Made by a program: the position numbers and the translations under genes
Source: JALOPX01 sp041309605
Lineage (GTDB): Bacteria; Krumholzibacteriota; Krumholzibacteriia; Krumholzibacteriales; Krumholzibacteriaceae
Assembly: GCA_041309605.1 (NCBI GenBank)
Contig: JBFYZH010000090.1
Coordinates: 1 to 20,468 of the forward strand
Direction: 5' to 3'
DNA length: 20,468 bases
The notes under the pieces: generated by a model
Database searches by the model: none
What the model was told of the DNA's origin: nothing
What the model saw: only the letters and a program-made list of their open reading frames with translations
Part shown: positions 1 through 7,595 of the stretch, piece after piece
Numbering within the stretch: the first letter of the stretch is position 1
Layout of the letters: every line of letters starts with the position of its first letter

Positions 1-895
1 CCTGTCCCTTGATCGTTCCCTGGACCTCGGCCTTGCCCACCACGTAGACGACGCCGTTGGCCGGATAATTCATATTGCTTGTCACCCCGCCGATCGTGAC
101 CTGCAGGTACGGGCTGCCCGCCGCCGGGGCGACGAAGACGATCCTTGCCGGATTACCGGTGAGTTTGAGGCCTCCCGACGCGTTCGCCGCATTGAGTAGC
201 ATCGAGGTGTCGGTGGGAAGCTCTATCTCGGACGCGTCGAGTGTCAGCCCCATGTGGAACTGCGGATTGTCCGTCGGCGGCCCGCCGTGGTAATAATCGA
301 CGGTCGCCGCGGAACTGGAGACCTCGTCGTAGAAATTCGGGCTCCCGGAGATGTGCATCTGGTCGTTCGTGTGGACCGGACCGTGGAACACGTCCGCGTC
401 GAAGAACCATATCGTCGTTCCGCTCGGATTCTTTTCCATATCGGAAAAATAGGCGTATCGCGAGAAGTTCTGCTGGCCGACCTTCACCTGCAGCACCTTC
501 GACAGTCCCGAACCGTCGAGTGTCGCCCTGACCGTAACGCTGACGAACCGCGAGGGACTGCCCGTGTTCGAATCGAGTGGATCGAGCCACGAGGTCACCG
601 TCCCCTTGTCGTAGACGCTCGCCCTGTCGTAGAGAATGACCGGCTGGTCCTTGTTGGCCCCCGTTCCGGTGAACGGGACGGTCAGCTCGCTGAGATACCT
701 CAGGCTGTTCTCCACCCCCGCCTCGGCAAGGTAGAATGCCTGTTTGTCGAGCATCTCGTTCGAGGCAATCTGCGTCTCGTTGACCGATATCGAGCTCACT
801 CCCATGACGATCCCGGTAAGTGCCAGGAGTATCAGTATCACCATTACCAGAGCGGCTCCTTCTTCATTCCCGGTGCGCAACATTGTCTTGTTCAT
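1..895 (-). CDS. PilX-like minor pilin, partial (C-terminus outside window)
   Basis: Open from an ATG at 895 to the window edge (298 complete codons, no stop), so the C-terminus is missing. The ATG is preceded by an AAGGTG ribosome-binding site. The N-terminus has a short basic and polar stretch, then one hydrophobic helix (about residues 13-34, ALVMVILILLALTGIVMGV), followed by the PilX_N-type pattern ending in AFYLAEAGVE. From about residue 165 the motif FHGPVHTNDQMHISG matches my memory of the DUF4900 family found in PilX-like proteins. There is no classical G|FTLxE cleavage site, which is usual for PilX relatives. It is the fourth gene of a gspH-pilV-pilW-pilX set and starts 26 nt after the pilW stop. 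Known PilX proteins belong to the minor-pilin complex that primes pilus assembly; that role here is inferred from family and position. A pilY1-like gene may follow outside the window. Confidence 0.82.
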   Translation of the reverse strand, partial: MNKTMLRTGNEEGAALVMVILILLALTGIVMGVSSISVNETQIASNEMLDKQAFYLAEAGVENSLRYLSELTVPFTGTGANKDQPVILYDRASVYDKGTVTSWLDPLDSNTGSPSRFVSVTVRATLDGSGLSKVLQVKVGQQNFSRYAYFSDMEKNPSGTTIWFFDADVFHGPVHTNDQMHISGSPNFYDEVSSSAATVDYYHGGPPTDNPQFHMGLTLDASEIELPTDTSMLLNAANASGGLKLTGNPARIVFVAPAAGSPYLQVTIGGVTSNMNYPANGVVYVVGKAEVQGTIKGQ

Positions 896-921
896 CTTTC
901 ATCACCTTTTCTTCGCCGGCC

Positions 922-3900
922 TCAAGGGGTCGCGGCTTTTTCCCTGACCACGATATCGTCTATGTTCCATCCCGAATAGATGTGCGCGCCGTCCGACGTC
1001 AGCCTGAACCTCAGCGCCACGTCCTCCTCGCCGTCCGCCCATTCGGAGATATCGAGTTCGACGAAGACCCAGGAGTTGTCGGTAATCTCGTTCGGGTTCT
1101 CCCATATCTTCGTCCACGGCCCGGCCGTGCCGGTCGTGCTTATATAGATCCTCGCCCTGTCGTAGGCCGGGGCTTCGACGTTGAGCCACCTGTAGAACTG
1201 GAGCACCATGTTGGCGTGCCCGGCGCAATCGATGGCGCCGGCCGGCGTGATCAGCTCGTTGTCGGTGTTGTTTTTGTACGATCCGTTCCATCCGTCCCCG
1301 CCGAGGTCGTTGCCGAAGACGTTGTTGCCCCCGTGGGCGGACGACGGGTCGTCTTCTCCACTGTCGTCGCCGCCGTTACCCATCGGCATTCCCCTCTGCC
1401 AGTCGTCCTGCGTCCTCAGCTGAACGTGCGTCCAGCCCTTGTCGGTCTCGAAATCGTCGTCGAAGACGATGTACGAGGAGGCTTCCTGGCATATCGAATA
1501 GACCGGCCCGGCGACGTTGGAATTCACCGATTCCTCCCCGCCTTCCTCGATCGCCCTGATGACGTAGTAATAACCCAACCCGTCGACCGGCGGATCGAGA
1601 CTGAACAGTTCGTCGTCCACGAAGGTATAATTCAGCGCGCCGACGGCGGTCATCTCGCCCACGACGTGAGACCATGGCCCGACCGATGCGGTTTCCCGGT
1701 ACACGCGGTAGATGATAACGTTGTTGGTACAATGTCCGTCATCGGCCGAACGGTCGAAGTCGATCGTGATGCTGCCCCCGGCGTCGACCGGGGTGTCGTA
1801 GGCGCCGGTTATCCGAGGAGCTCCCGGTTCGCCGTCCGACATCGTGTACCCCTCGTTGGAGGGGGCCGATTCCCTGTCATGATCGATATCGAATGCGGTC
1901 GCCTTGTAGTAATAGAACTCGCCGATGATCGGCGGGCTGGTCGGGTTGGCCGCCGGGCCGTCGACGTACAGATAACTTTCGGCCGCGCTGGCCGGTATCT
2001 CCCCGATCACGGAGAATGTCCCAAAATCCTGTTTCCTGTATATCTTGTAATGCGTGACCCTGCCGGACGGGATGTCCTGCGGCGCGTTCTCGAAGGTGAC
2101 GTTAACCGAACCGGTCGCGTCGCACAGTATATCCTCGGCGGCGAGGTTCTCCGGCGGATCGAGCTCGGTGTTCCTCATCGGTATGGCGCTCTTTTCGTTG
2201 GACGGCACCTCGTCGCTGGCTGTCGAACAGGTCAGAACGCGATAGGTGTATTCCGCCCCCCTTGTCAGTCCGAAATCGGTGTATGTGTAGGTGGTCGCGC
2301 CGGACGGCGGATTGCCGAAGACGGTCGTCCACGAAGGTTCGAATATCGATTTTCTCTCGACCACGTATCCGGCCACTTCGGAACCGGAACAATCCTCCGA
2401 GGGCGACTTCATCCAGACGAGCACCAGGGCATCCCCTTCGTCGTCGGGATAATCGGTCACGCTTTCGAGCTCGCACGCCGATACCTTGTTCTTTCCGGCG
2501 TAATAGACGCCGCCGTACTCGTTGGATGCTATGGAAGGTATCGCATCGGCCCCGCCCTTGATGGCGCGGGCCATGTAGTAATAGTAATCGCCCGTCTCAG
2601 GCGGCACGCCGGACAGGTTGTACGTTTCGTTGTCAAGAAACGTATACGATTCCGACCCGTCCGCGCTCAAAGTTCCTATCAACGACTTGGAGAGTATGCT
2701 TCCGTCCGATTCGATGCCCCTGTATATCTCGTACTTTTCGACCAGCGTGCTCCCGCCGCCGAGATCGTCGGGCGACTTGTGAAGGACGACGGATATTTCG
2801 TCTTCCGAATCGCACGGCGTGTCGAAAGCCCTCGTTATCGACGGCGGTTCGGGCCCGTTCGGAACGGCGATGACCGGTCCGGTGACGTTGGAGGGACTCG
2901 ATTCCTGTGGGCGGCAGTCCCAGGCCGTGACGTAATAGTAATACCCGACGCCCGTCTTCGGCCCCCCCGCCGGGGACGAAGGATCGTCGTTATAGGTATA
3001 AGAAGTGAGGCCCTGCGGCACTACCATCCCGACACATTCCCAGATGGCCACGCCGTCCTCGCGCCTGTACACGGTATAGCTGTTCACATCCGTCTCACCG
3101 GACTGTTCGTCGAACGATGGATTGAATGTGAGTATAATGCTCGTGCCGTCGTCCTTCGGATCGTCGGCGCTCGAAAGGCTCGATGCCGGCCCGGGCGGAT
3201 TGCCGCAGGCGTGCAGAGTCGCCGAGCCGGTTCCAACGTTGCGCGAACGGATCTTGCTCTTCATGACCACGTTGCGGTAATTGCGCGGCATGTTGGGAGC
3301 GCTGTGGTCCCCGGAGAATCCGGCCTGCATGACGGCGGATTCCGCCTCGACGGTAACCTCGACCTCCATGATCCTGCTCAGCAGGTTGTCGGAGACCGGC
3401 GTTATCGCCGCTATCTCGGCCTGTTCAAGGAATCCGTTGCCGTTGCCGTCTCCCCACAGGGTGATAAGGCCGGTTCCGTTGAAATCCCCGTAATATTTAA
3501 AGACCGGCTCCGGGAATTGCCCGTCCGGATAGTTCGTCCGTCCCCTGACGCCGCTCGCAATCATATCCTTCTTGTGCCCGTTCTCTTCCCGGTATATCGC
3601 GAAATCGGACGGATTCTGCGTCTGCGCGTGAAGATCGGTGTTGCCGACCAGACCGTCGTCGTCGTCGTCGAGCGTGTACCTGATCGTTTCGGCGTTGTTG
3701 TTGTACCTTGTCAGGGCCCCGATGGCCTCCCCCGGAAGAGTCCCCACTATGTACTCGACACCGTCGCTTCTCATCACGCCCTGGTCGACCGTCATACCGA
3801 GCACCCCGCTTATCCCGGAGGAGATATCGGCGTTGAAGGTCACCTGGTACGGCGCCGCGTCGACGAAGACGGGCTGGCCGTTGAAATCGTCTATGTTGAG

Positions 3901-4107
3901 GCCCGCAAGCCGCAGGTCCTTCTCCAGGGTTTCGAGCGCCACCCTGGCGTTCTGCTGCGCGTTGACAAAATTGTTCTGATCGTCGGCGGCCTTCTTCTGC
4001 GAGGTCAGGACATTGTAAGAGACGATGATAAGCATCGATCCCACGAGGAGCCCTATCATCATCTCCACGAGCGTGAACCCCGCTGAATTATTCTTTCGTT
4101 CCATCAT
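922..4107 (-). CDS. Giant PilW-like minor pilin with FN3-like repeats and C-terminal jelly-roll-like domain
   Basis: A 1061-aa protein with a type III (prepilin) signal: MMERKNNSAG, cleavage, then FTLVEMMIGLLVG with Glu at mature position 5. A PilW-like pilin region follows to about residue 290. Then come five fibronectin-III-like repeats (about 305-415, 419-534, 542-645, 649-757, 761-872), most carrying a YYYY/YYY strand and an SN-x-A/V end. The C-terminal domain (about 882-1055) resembles MAM or jelly-roll beta-sandwich domains (start FDDDFETDKGW, end SGWNIDDIVV). Two EF-hand-like loops lie in the pilin part (about 147-158 and 220-231). Usual PilW proteins are about 200-350 aa, so this is a strongly enlarged, probably adhesive version. 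I chose ATG 4107 because GGAGT lies 8 nt upstream; a GTG at 4116 would overlap that site. Location is inferred to be the pilus tip or cell surface. Confidence 0.85.
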   Translation of the reverse strand: MMERKNNSAGFTLVEMMIGLLVGSMLIIVSYNVLTSQKKAADDQNNFVNAQQNARVALETLEKDLRLAGLNIDDFNGQPVFVDAAPYQVTFNADISSGISGVLGMTVDQGVMRSDGVEYIVGTLPGEAIGALTRYNNNAETIRYTLDDDDDGLVGNTDLHAQTQNPSDFAIYREENGHKKDMIASGVRGRTNYPDGQFPEPVFKYYGDFNGTGLITLWGDGNGNGFLEQAEIAAITPVSDNLLSRIMEVEVTVEAESAVMQAGFSGDHSAPNMPRNYRNVVMKSKIRSRNVGTGSATLHACGNPPGPASSLSSADDPKDDGTSIILTFNPSFDEQSGETDVNSYTVYRREDGVAIWECVGMVVPQGLTSYTYNDDPSSPAGGPKTGVGYYYYVTAWDCRPQESSPSNVTGPVIAVPNGPEPPSITRAFDTPCDSEDEISVVLHKSPDDLGGGSTLVEKYEIYRGIESDGSILSKSLIGTLSADGSESYTFLDNETYNLSGVPPETGDYYYYMARAIKGGADAIPSIASNEYGGVYYAGKNKVSACELESVTDYPDDEGDALVLVWMKSPSEDCSGSEVAGYVVERKSIFEPSWTTVFGNPPSGATTYTYTDFGLTRGAEYTYRVLTCSTASDEVPSNEKSAIPMRNTELDPPENLAAEDILCDATGSVNVTFENAPQDIPSGRVTHYKIYRKQDFGTFSVIGEIPASAAESYLYVDGPAANPTSPPIIGEFYYYKATAFDIDHDRESAPSNEGYTMSDGEPGAPRITGAYDTPVDAGGSITIDFDRSADDGHCTNNVIIYRVYRETASVGPWSHVVGEMTAVGALNYTFVDDELFSLDPPVDGLGYYYVIRAIEEGGEESVNSNVAGPVYSICQEASSYIVFDDDFETDKGWTHVQLRTQDDWQRGMPMGNGGDDSGEDDPSSAHGGNNVFGNDLGGDGWNGSYKNNTDNELITPAGAIDCAGHANMVLQFYRWLNVEAPAYDRARIYISTTGTAGPWTKIWENPNEITDNSWVFVELDISEWADGEEDVALRFRLTSDGAHIYSGWNIDDIVVREKAATP
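1492..3195 (-). repeat. Five tandem FN3-like domain repeats within the pilW-like gene
   Basis: This stretch encodes five diverged repeats of about 105-115 residues. Each begins near a Pro/Gly-rich segment (for example NPPGPASSL, PNGPEPPSI, LDPPENLAA, GEPGAPRI), contains a Y-x-I/V-Y-R or related strand (SYTVYRRE, KYEIYRG, HYKIYRK, IYRVYRE), and mostly ends in YYY(Y) plus an SN-containing strand. Repeat 3 has YTYRVLTC in place of YYYY. The repeats are too diverged to look like recent DNA duplications. The FN3 call rests on pattern recognition, not a profile search. Confidence 0.7.
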
Positions 4108-4129
4108 ACAGATCACTCCAGTCCGACCC

Positions 4130-4564
4130 CTAAAGGTTGATATCCTTGAAACGGCTTATGCTGGATTTGAGTTCGACGTTTCTGGTCCTCGTCGACTCTC
4201 TCCACTCGACACGCACCGTCACTTCCTTCACGACGCTGTTTCCGAGAGCGTTGAGGGAATCGGCAATCGTGGTCGTCCTGCGGAACTTGTCGAACTCGTC
4301 GTTCCCGCCGTCCAGCTGGCCGTAATCCTCGCTCGGAAAATTTGCGGCGGTGATCGCGCTGAACCTCGTCGAACCGATGATCTGCTCCATCCTCTGGTGG
4401 GCCAGGTTTGTGGCCACGACGGTATGCTTCGACGAGAGATTGGAATGCATCACCTGGAAGGTGACGCGACTGAGACCGAGCAGGCCGACCGCGAAGATGA
4501 CCATGCCCACAAGGACCTCCACCAGCGTCATCCCCCTTTTATCTTTCAGAAATCTTTTTAACAT
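4130..4564 (-). CDS. PilV-like type IV pilus minor pilin
   Basis: A 144-aa prepilin. The short leader MLKRFLKDKRG is followed by MTLVEVLVGMVIFAVGLLGL, the classical cleavage site and N-terminal helix with Glu5. The helix tail ending in AVGLLGLSR is typical of PilV/GspI-type minor pilins. The rest is a short globular domain ending in beta-strand-like EVTVRVEWRE. I chose ATG 4564 because GGAGG sits 5 nt upstream of it; an upstream in-frame ATG at 4576 has no site of its own and contributes the GGAGG itself. The gene starts 21 nt after the gspH/fimT stop, and pilW follows after 22 nt, so the set is very probably one transcript. The role as a minor pilin of the priming or tip complex is inferred from family and operon order. 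Confidence 0.85.
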   Translation of the reverse strand: MLKRFLKDKRGMTLVEVLVGMVIFAVGLLGLSRVTFQVMHSNLSSKHTVVATNLAHQRMEQIIGSTRFSAITAANFPSEDYGQLDGGNDEFDKFRRTTTIADSLNALGNSVVKEVTVRVEWRESTRTRNVELKSSISRFKDINL

Positions 4565-4585
4565 ATCGGCCTCCATCTGTGGTTT

Positions 4586-5179
4586 CTAGTTGTACCTGGG
4601 TTTTTCGACTGTGACGCTGCCCGTGGACCTTCTGACCATCATCATCTGGTCGGTGCCGCGCTTCTGCTCGCGGAACTCGATGTCGGGCATCACGAAGACC
4701 AGCCCCTCTTCATTGGCGGACCCGTTGGCTTTGAATATGACCCTCGGGGGGCTGCCGGAAAAGGTGATGGGTTTTGTGACGTACCCTCCGTCGGTATCGA
4801 CGGAACCGGCGATCATTCCGAAAACCTGGCCGCCGGGCAGTTCGAACGGTCCATAGACCCGTTCGCCGGCGTCCGCCTCCCCGTTTCCCCGCGCTGTCGG
4901 ATCGAATCCGGCTTCCGACGGGTTGCCGCTGCCGCCGCCGTCATCGTCGATCATCAGCATTCTCGAATTCGCCATGTCGAAGATGATCACGTAATCGTTC
5001 TTTTCATGTATCGCCCTGCTCCGTGCCTGCCGCAGGACCCCCATGACCGTCGACGCCGCGTCCTTCGACTGATGATGCCTGAGAAACTGGATGATCGGGG
5101 GCGTTCCTATCGCCATGACCAGTCCCAGGATCGATATCGTTATCATCATCTCGACCAGTGTGTATCCTTGTTTCTTCAT
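4586..5179 (-). CDS. GspH/FimT-family prepilin (minor pilin)
   Basis: A 197-aa protein beginning MKKQG, then YTLVEMMITISILGLVMAI, a textbook prepilin peptidase site with Glu5. Next comes the GspH-like section with VMGVLRQARSRAIHEKNDYVIIFD (shown here in two parts: the ARSRAI helix end and the YVIIFD strand). The middle is rich in Asp, Gly and Asn (MIDDDGGGSGN, ARGNGEADAGE), which could bind calcium. The C-terminal third contains the strand pair VIFKANGSANEEGLVFV common in FimT/FimU proteins. The open frame continues upstream to 5380, but that extension has no pilin features; ATG 5179 has AGGAG about 11 nt upstream and places the leader correctly. It is first in the minor-pilin operon, as fimU/fimT is in known clusters. 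Confidence 0.85.
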   Translation of the reverse strand: MKKQGYTLVEMMITISILGLVMAIGTPPIIQFLRHHQSKDAASTVMGVLRQARSRAIHEKNDYVIIFDMANSRMLMIDDDGGGSGNPSEAGFDPTARGNGEADAGERVYGPFELPGGQVFGMIAGSVDTDGGYVTKPITFSGSPPRVIFKANGSANEEGLVFVMPDIEFREQKRGTDQMMMVRRSTGSVTVEKPRYN

Positions 5180-5478
5180 TTTATTCCGCTCTCCTGGGTC
5201 AATGGTCCTTTCAAGACCTGCCGGGATTTTATTTCCGCTGCGGTTATCGCTTAAACCGTACCATTCCGGCGTATATTCACGATTCGTCAATTTTTTCAAC
5301 GGGTTGGACCGGCGATGGGGTCGATGGGGAGGCGGGGCGTTTGTCAATTTGCGAGGAGTCCCGGAAAAGGGGAAGTGCAATATGCCATATCACATTGAAT
5401 GACATTCGGTTATATCAGGCAATCAACGGGAACGACGGGGAATCGAACGGCAGGCACGGGCACCATCGGGATGCGGGT
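5180..5478. other. Intergenic stretch upstream of minor-pilin operon
   Basis: About 300 bases between the pilin operon start and the por terminator. I find no convincing gene: the open frames here lack ribosome-binding sites or are extensions and shadows of neighbours. It holds the pilin leader (about 85 nt) and one sigma-70-like promoter candidate. I looked for a sigma-54 -24/-12 promoter, common for pilin genes; the TGGCATATTGCA near 5386 has the wrong GG-GC spacing. Confidence 0.6.
5270..5299 (-). promoter_or_regulatory. Candidate sigma-70 promoter for minor-pilin operon
   Basis: On the minus strand a TTGAAA -35 box (5299-5294) is followed after 18 nt by TATACG (5275-5270). The predicted transcript would have a leader of about 85 nt before the gspH/fimT ATG. 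Four of six bases match in the -10 box and the spacing is acceptable. It is the best candidate in the gap, but only moderate. Confidence 0.35.
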
Positions 5479-5507
5479 AAAAAAGCCCGGAAACGATGCC
5501 GGGCTTT
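5479..5507 (-). terminator. Intrinsic terminator after porB
   Basis: A perfect 9-bp stem AAAGCCCGG / CCGGGCTTT with an 8-nt loop lies 38 nt after the porB stop. On the minus strand it is followed by a T run (six A on the plus strand at 5479-5484). It ends the por operon and insulates the pilin operon downstream. Confidence 0.85.
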
Positions 5508-5544
5508 ATTAACGCTCTTTCGAACCTTCGTGCATTTCCAAAGA

Positions 5545-6447
5545 TCAGAGACCGGGTATGCAGGCAAGCATCCTTTCCTTCGATAGAAGCCTGTCCCACC
5601 TGGCCTCAACATCCTTCTCTATCTGGGCGATTTCGGCGTCGCCGAGATGGCGGAATCTTCCCTGTGCTTTCAGGTAATCGCCGACGGGCGTCGGTTCGAA
5701 ATCCTTCCAGACCTCGAGTTTCTGTCCTTGATCGGTGATCTCCATCAGCGGGTATATCTTCGATGTGACCGCCAACCGCGCCATCTTGACCGAGAGCTCG
5801 GGCGCCAGCTTCCATCCCGTCGGGCACGGGGCCAGTATCTGCAGATACTTGGTCCCCCTGATACCCTTCGCCTTCGCCACCTTTCTCATGAAATCGTGGG
5901 GATAGGCGGTCGACGCCGTGGCTATGTAGGGTATGGAATGGGCCGCCATGATGTCGACCATGTTCTTCTTGGGTTCCCTCTTGTAATTGGTCACGGGAGT
6001 CGTCGTCGTCCACGCTCCGACCGGCGTCGCCGACGAACGCTGGATGCCGGTGTTCATGTAAGCCTCGTTGTCGTAACAGACGTATATGAAATCGTCGTTC
6101 CTCTCGGCTGCGCCTGAAAGGGCCTGAAGGCCGATATCGAAGGTGCCGCCGTCCCCGGCCCAGGCCACCACCGTCGTCTTCGTGTCGCCCCTCATCTCCA
6201 GTCCCGCCTTGAGTCCCGAAGCGACCACGGCCGCCGTCTCGAAGGCCGTATGGTAGATCGGAAGATCGATGCACGAATGGGGGAACGAGCCGTCGATCAC
6301 CGCCCAGCAGCAGGCCGGGATCACCAGGGCAGTCTCGGGTCCGAGCGCCTTCAGGGCGAATCGCATCGCCTGCGTGGCCCCGCATCCCTGGCAGGCAAGG
6401 TGGCCGGAGCCCATCAGTTCTTCTGTCGGCATTGTCGCTGGTTTCAT
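5545..6447 (-). CDS. porB: 2-oxoacid:ferredoxin oxidoreductase, beta (TPP-binding) subunit
   Basis: A 300-aa subunit carrying thiamine diphosphate and a proximal [4Fe-4S] cluster of a pyruvate- or other 2-oxoacid-oxidising enzyme, which releases CO2, makes an acyl-CoA and reduces ferredoxin in the cytoplasm. The TPP/Mg motif is GDGGTFDIGLQ (98-108) with the downstream DNEAYMNTG segment. Probable cluster ligands are C19 and C22 (ACQGCG), a Cys in ACCW (46/47) and C208 (APCPTGW). The sequence looks intact over the usual length of about 300 aa. ATG 6447 overlaps the porA stop as ATGA, with an upstream GGAG, so translation is coupled. It is the last gene of the operon and a strong terminator follows. 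The substrate cannot be fixed by eye: pyruvate is most likely, 2-oxoisovalerate or 2-oxoglutarate are alternatives. Confidence 0.9.
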   Translation of the reverse strand: MKPATMPTEELMGSGHLACQGCGATQAMRFALKALGPETALVIPACCWAVIDGSFPHSCIDLPIYHTAFETAAVVASGLKAGLEMRGDTKTTVVAWAGDGGTFDIGLQALSGAAERNDDFIYVCYDNEAYMNTGIQRSSATPVGAWTTTTPVTNYKREPKKNMVDIMAAHSIPYIATASTAYPHDFMRKVAKAKGIRGTKYLQILAPCPTGWKLAPELSVKMARLAVTSKIYPLMEITDQGQKLEVWKDFEPTPVGDYLKAQGRFRHLGDAEIAQIEKDVEARWDRLLSKERMLACIPGL

Positions 6448-7595
6448 CTCTTGACTCCTATCCAGTTGATATATCTTTCGGGGTTCCTGTCGCCTATCGC
6501 CTTCTGAGCGATCTCGCGTATGACGGCCGGGGTGACGTCCCTTCCACCCAACCCCGCGATGTACCCGAGCACGGGAATGTTCGTCCTTCCGTACAGGGCG
6601 CTCTTGATCTCCTGGAAAAAAATGCCATGCGCGCCGAAAGAGATGTTCCTGTCGATGACGGCGACCCTTTTCGCCTTCGAAAGCACCGCGAATATCTCCT
6701 CGAAGGGGAAGGGGCGGAAGACCCTGATCTTGAGGGCTCCGATCGCGACACCCTCATCCCGCATCGCGTCTATGACCGCCCTGGTCGTCGAGGCCACCGT
6801 ACCCGAGGTCACGAGTATCGTTTCGGCATCATCGCACCTGTAGGGCTCGATCAGGCCGTAGCCGCGGCCGAAAACCTCTTTGAATTCCCCGTCGACCCTC
6901 TTTATCACATCCAGCCCCTTCTCCATCGCCTCCTGTATCATGTACCTGAGTTCCATGTACATGTCCGGCCCGGCGAGGTTGCCGAAGGAATGGGGATCCT
7001 TCGTGTCGATCTTGATTTCCGGATTGTAGGGGGGAAGAAATTTACGCACCTGTTCCTTCTCTAATATATCTACTATCTCGTATGTATGGGAAAGGAAGAA
7101 GGCGTCCAGGACCAGCATCACGGGCATCTGCAGCTGTTCGGCTATCTTGAAGGCCTGGGGAACTGTATCCTGCGTTTCCTGGTTGCTTTCGCAGTATATC
7201 TGGAACCACCCGACGTCCCTCTGCGAGAGCGAATCGTTCTGATCGGTCCATATGCTCCAGGGAGGGCCGACGGCCCGGTTCACGTTCGCCAGGACGATCG
7301 GCAGCCTCGCCCCGACGGCCCAGTGCAGCATCTCGTGCATCAGCAGCAATCCCTGGGAGGACGTGGCCGTGAAAGCCCTGACACCCGCGGCCGAGGCTCC
7401 TATGCAGGCGGCCATGGCGCTGTGCTCCGATTCCACCTTGATGAACCTTGCGTCGATCTCGCCGTTGCCGCACATCTCCGAGAGGAGTTCCACTATATGG
7501 GTCTGCGGAGTGATCGGATATGCCGAGATCACCCTGGCTTCCGAAGCCCTTACGCCGTAGCTGACGGCGTGGTTCCCCATGATGACCTTTTTCAT
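6444..7595 (-). CDS. porA: 2-oxoacid:ferredoxin oxidoreductase, alpha subunit
   Basis: A 383-aa alpha subunit with the N-terminal pyrimidine-binding domain of the TPP site (SAYPITPQTHIVE, 24-36, and VESEHSAM with the conserved Glu), followed by TSSQGLLLMHE and the transketolase C-terminal domain (FRPFPFEEI). The family pairs this subunit with PorB to build the active site. The open frame runs on upstream to 8102, but that part is a shadow of the FAD gene; ATG 7595 has a GGAGG ribosome-binding site a few bases upstream and overlaps the stop of the FAD gene as ATGA. A matching ATGA overlap joins it to porB. The tight coupling suggests equal production of the subunits. Substrate type is not decided by visible residues. 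Confidence 0.9.
   Translation of the reverse strand: MKKVIMGNHAVSYGVRASEARVISAYPITPQTHIVELLSEMCGNGEIDARFIKVESEHSAMAACIGASAAGVRAFTATSSQGLLLMHEMLHWAVGARLPIVLANVNRAVGPPWSIWTDQNDSLSQRDVGWFQIYCESNQETQDTVPQAFKIAEQLQMPVMLVLDAFFLSHTYEIVDILEKEQVRKFLPPYNPEIKIDTKDPHSFGNLAGPDMYMELRYMIQEAMEKGLDVIKRVDGEFKEVFGRGYGLIEPYRCDDAETILVTSGTVASTTRAVIDAMRDEGVAIGALKIRVFRPFPFEEIFAVLSKAKRVAVIDRNISFGAHGIFFQEIKSALYGRTNIPVLGYIAGLGGRDVTPAVIREIAQKAIGDRNPERYINWIGVKR

Noticed and set aside
820..4086. 1088-aa open frame on the plus strand opposite the pilW-like gene
   Set aside because: It has low-complexity, Arg/Val/Gly-rich shadow composition and no recognisable domain, while the minus strand encodes a clear prepilin. Such antisense frames arise because the minus-strand genes rarely use codons whose complement is a stop (TTA, CTA, TCA).
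5380..5395. TGGCATATTGCA as a sigma-54 promoter for the pilin operon
   Set aside because: The GG and GC elements are only 6 nt apart instead of the required 10, and the site is about 200 nt upstream of the first gene.
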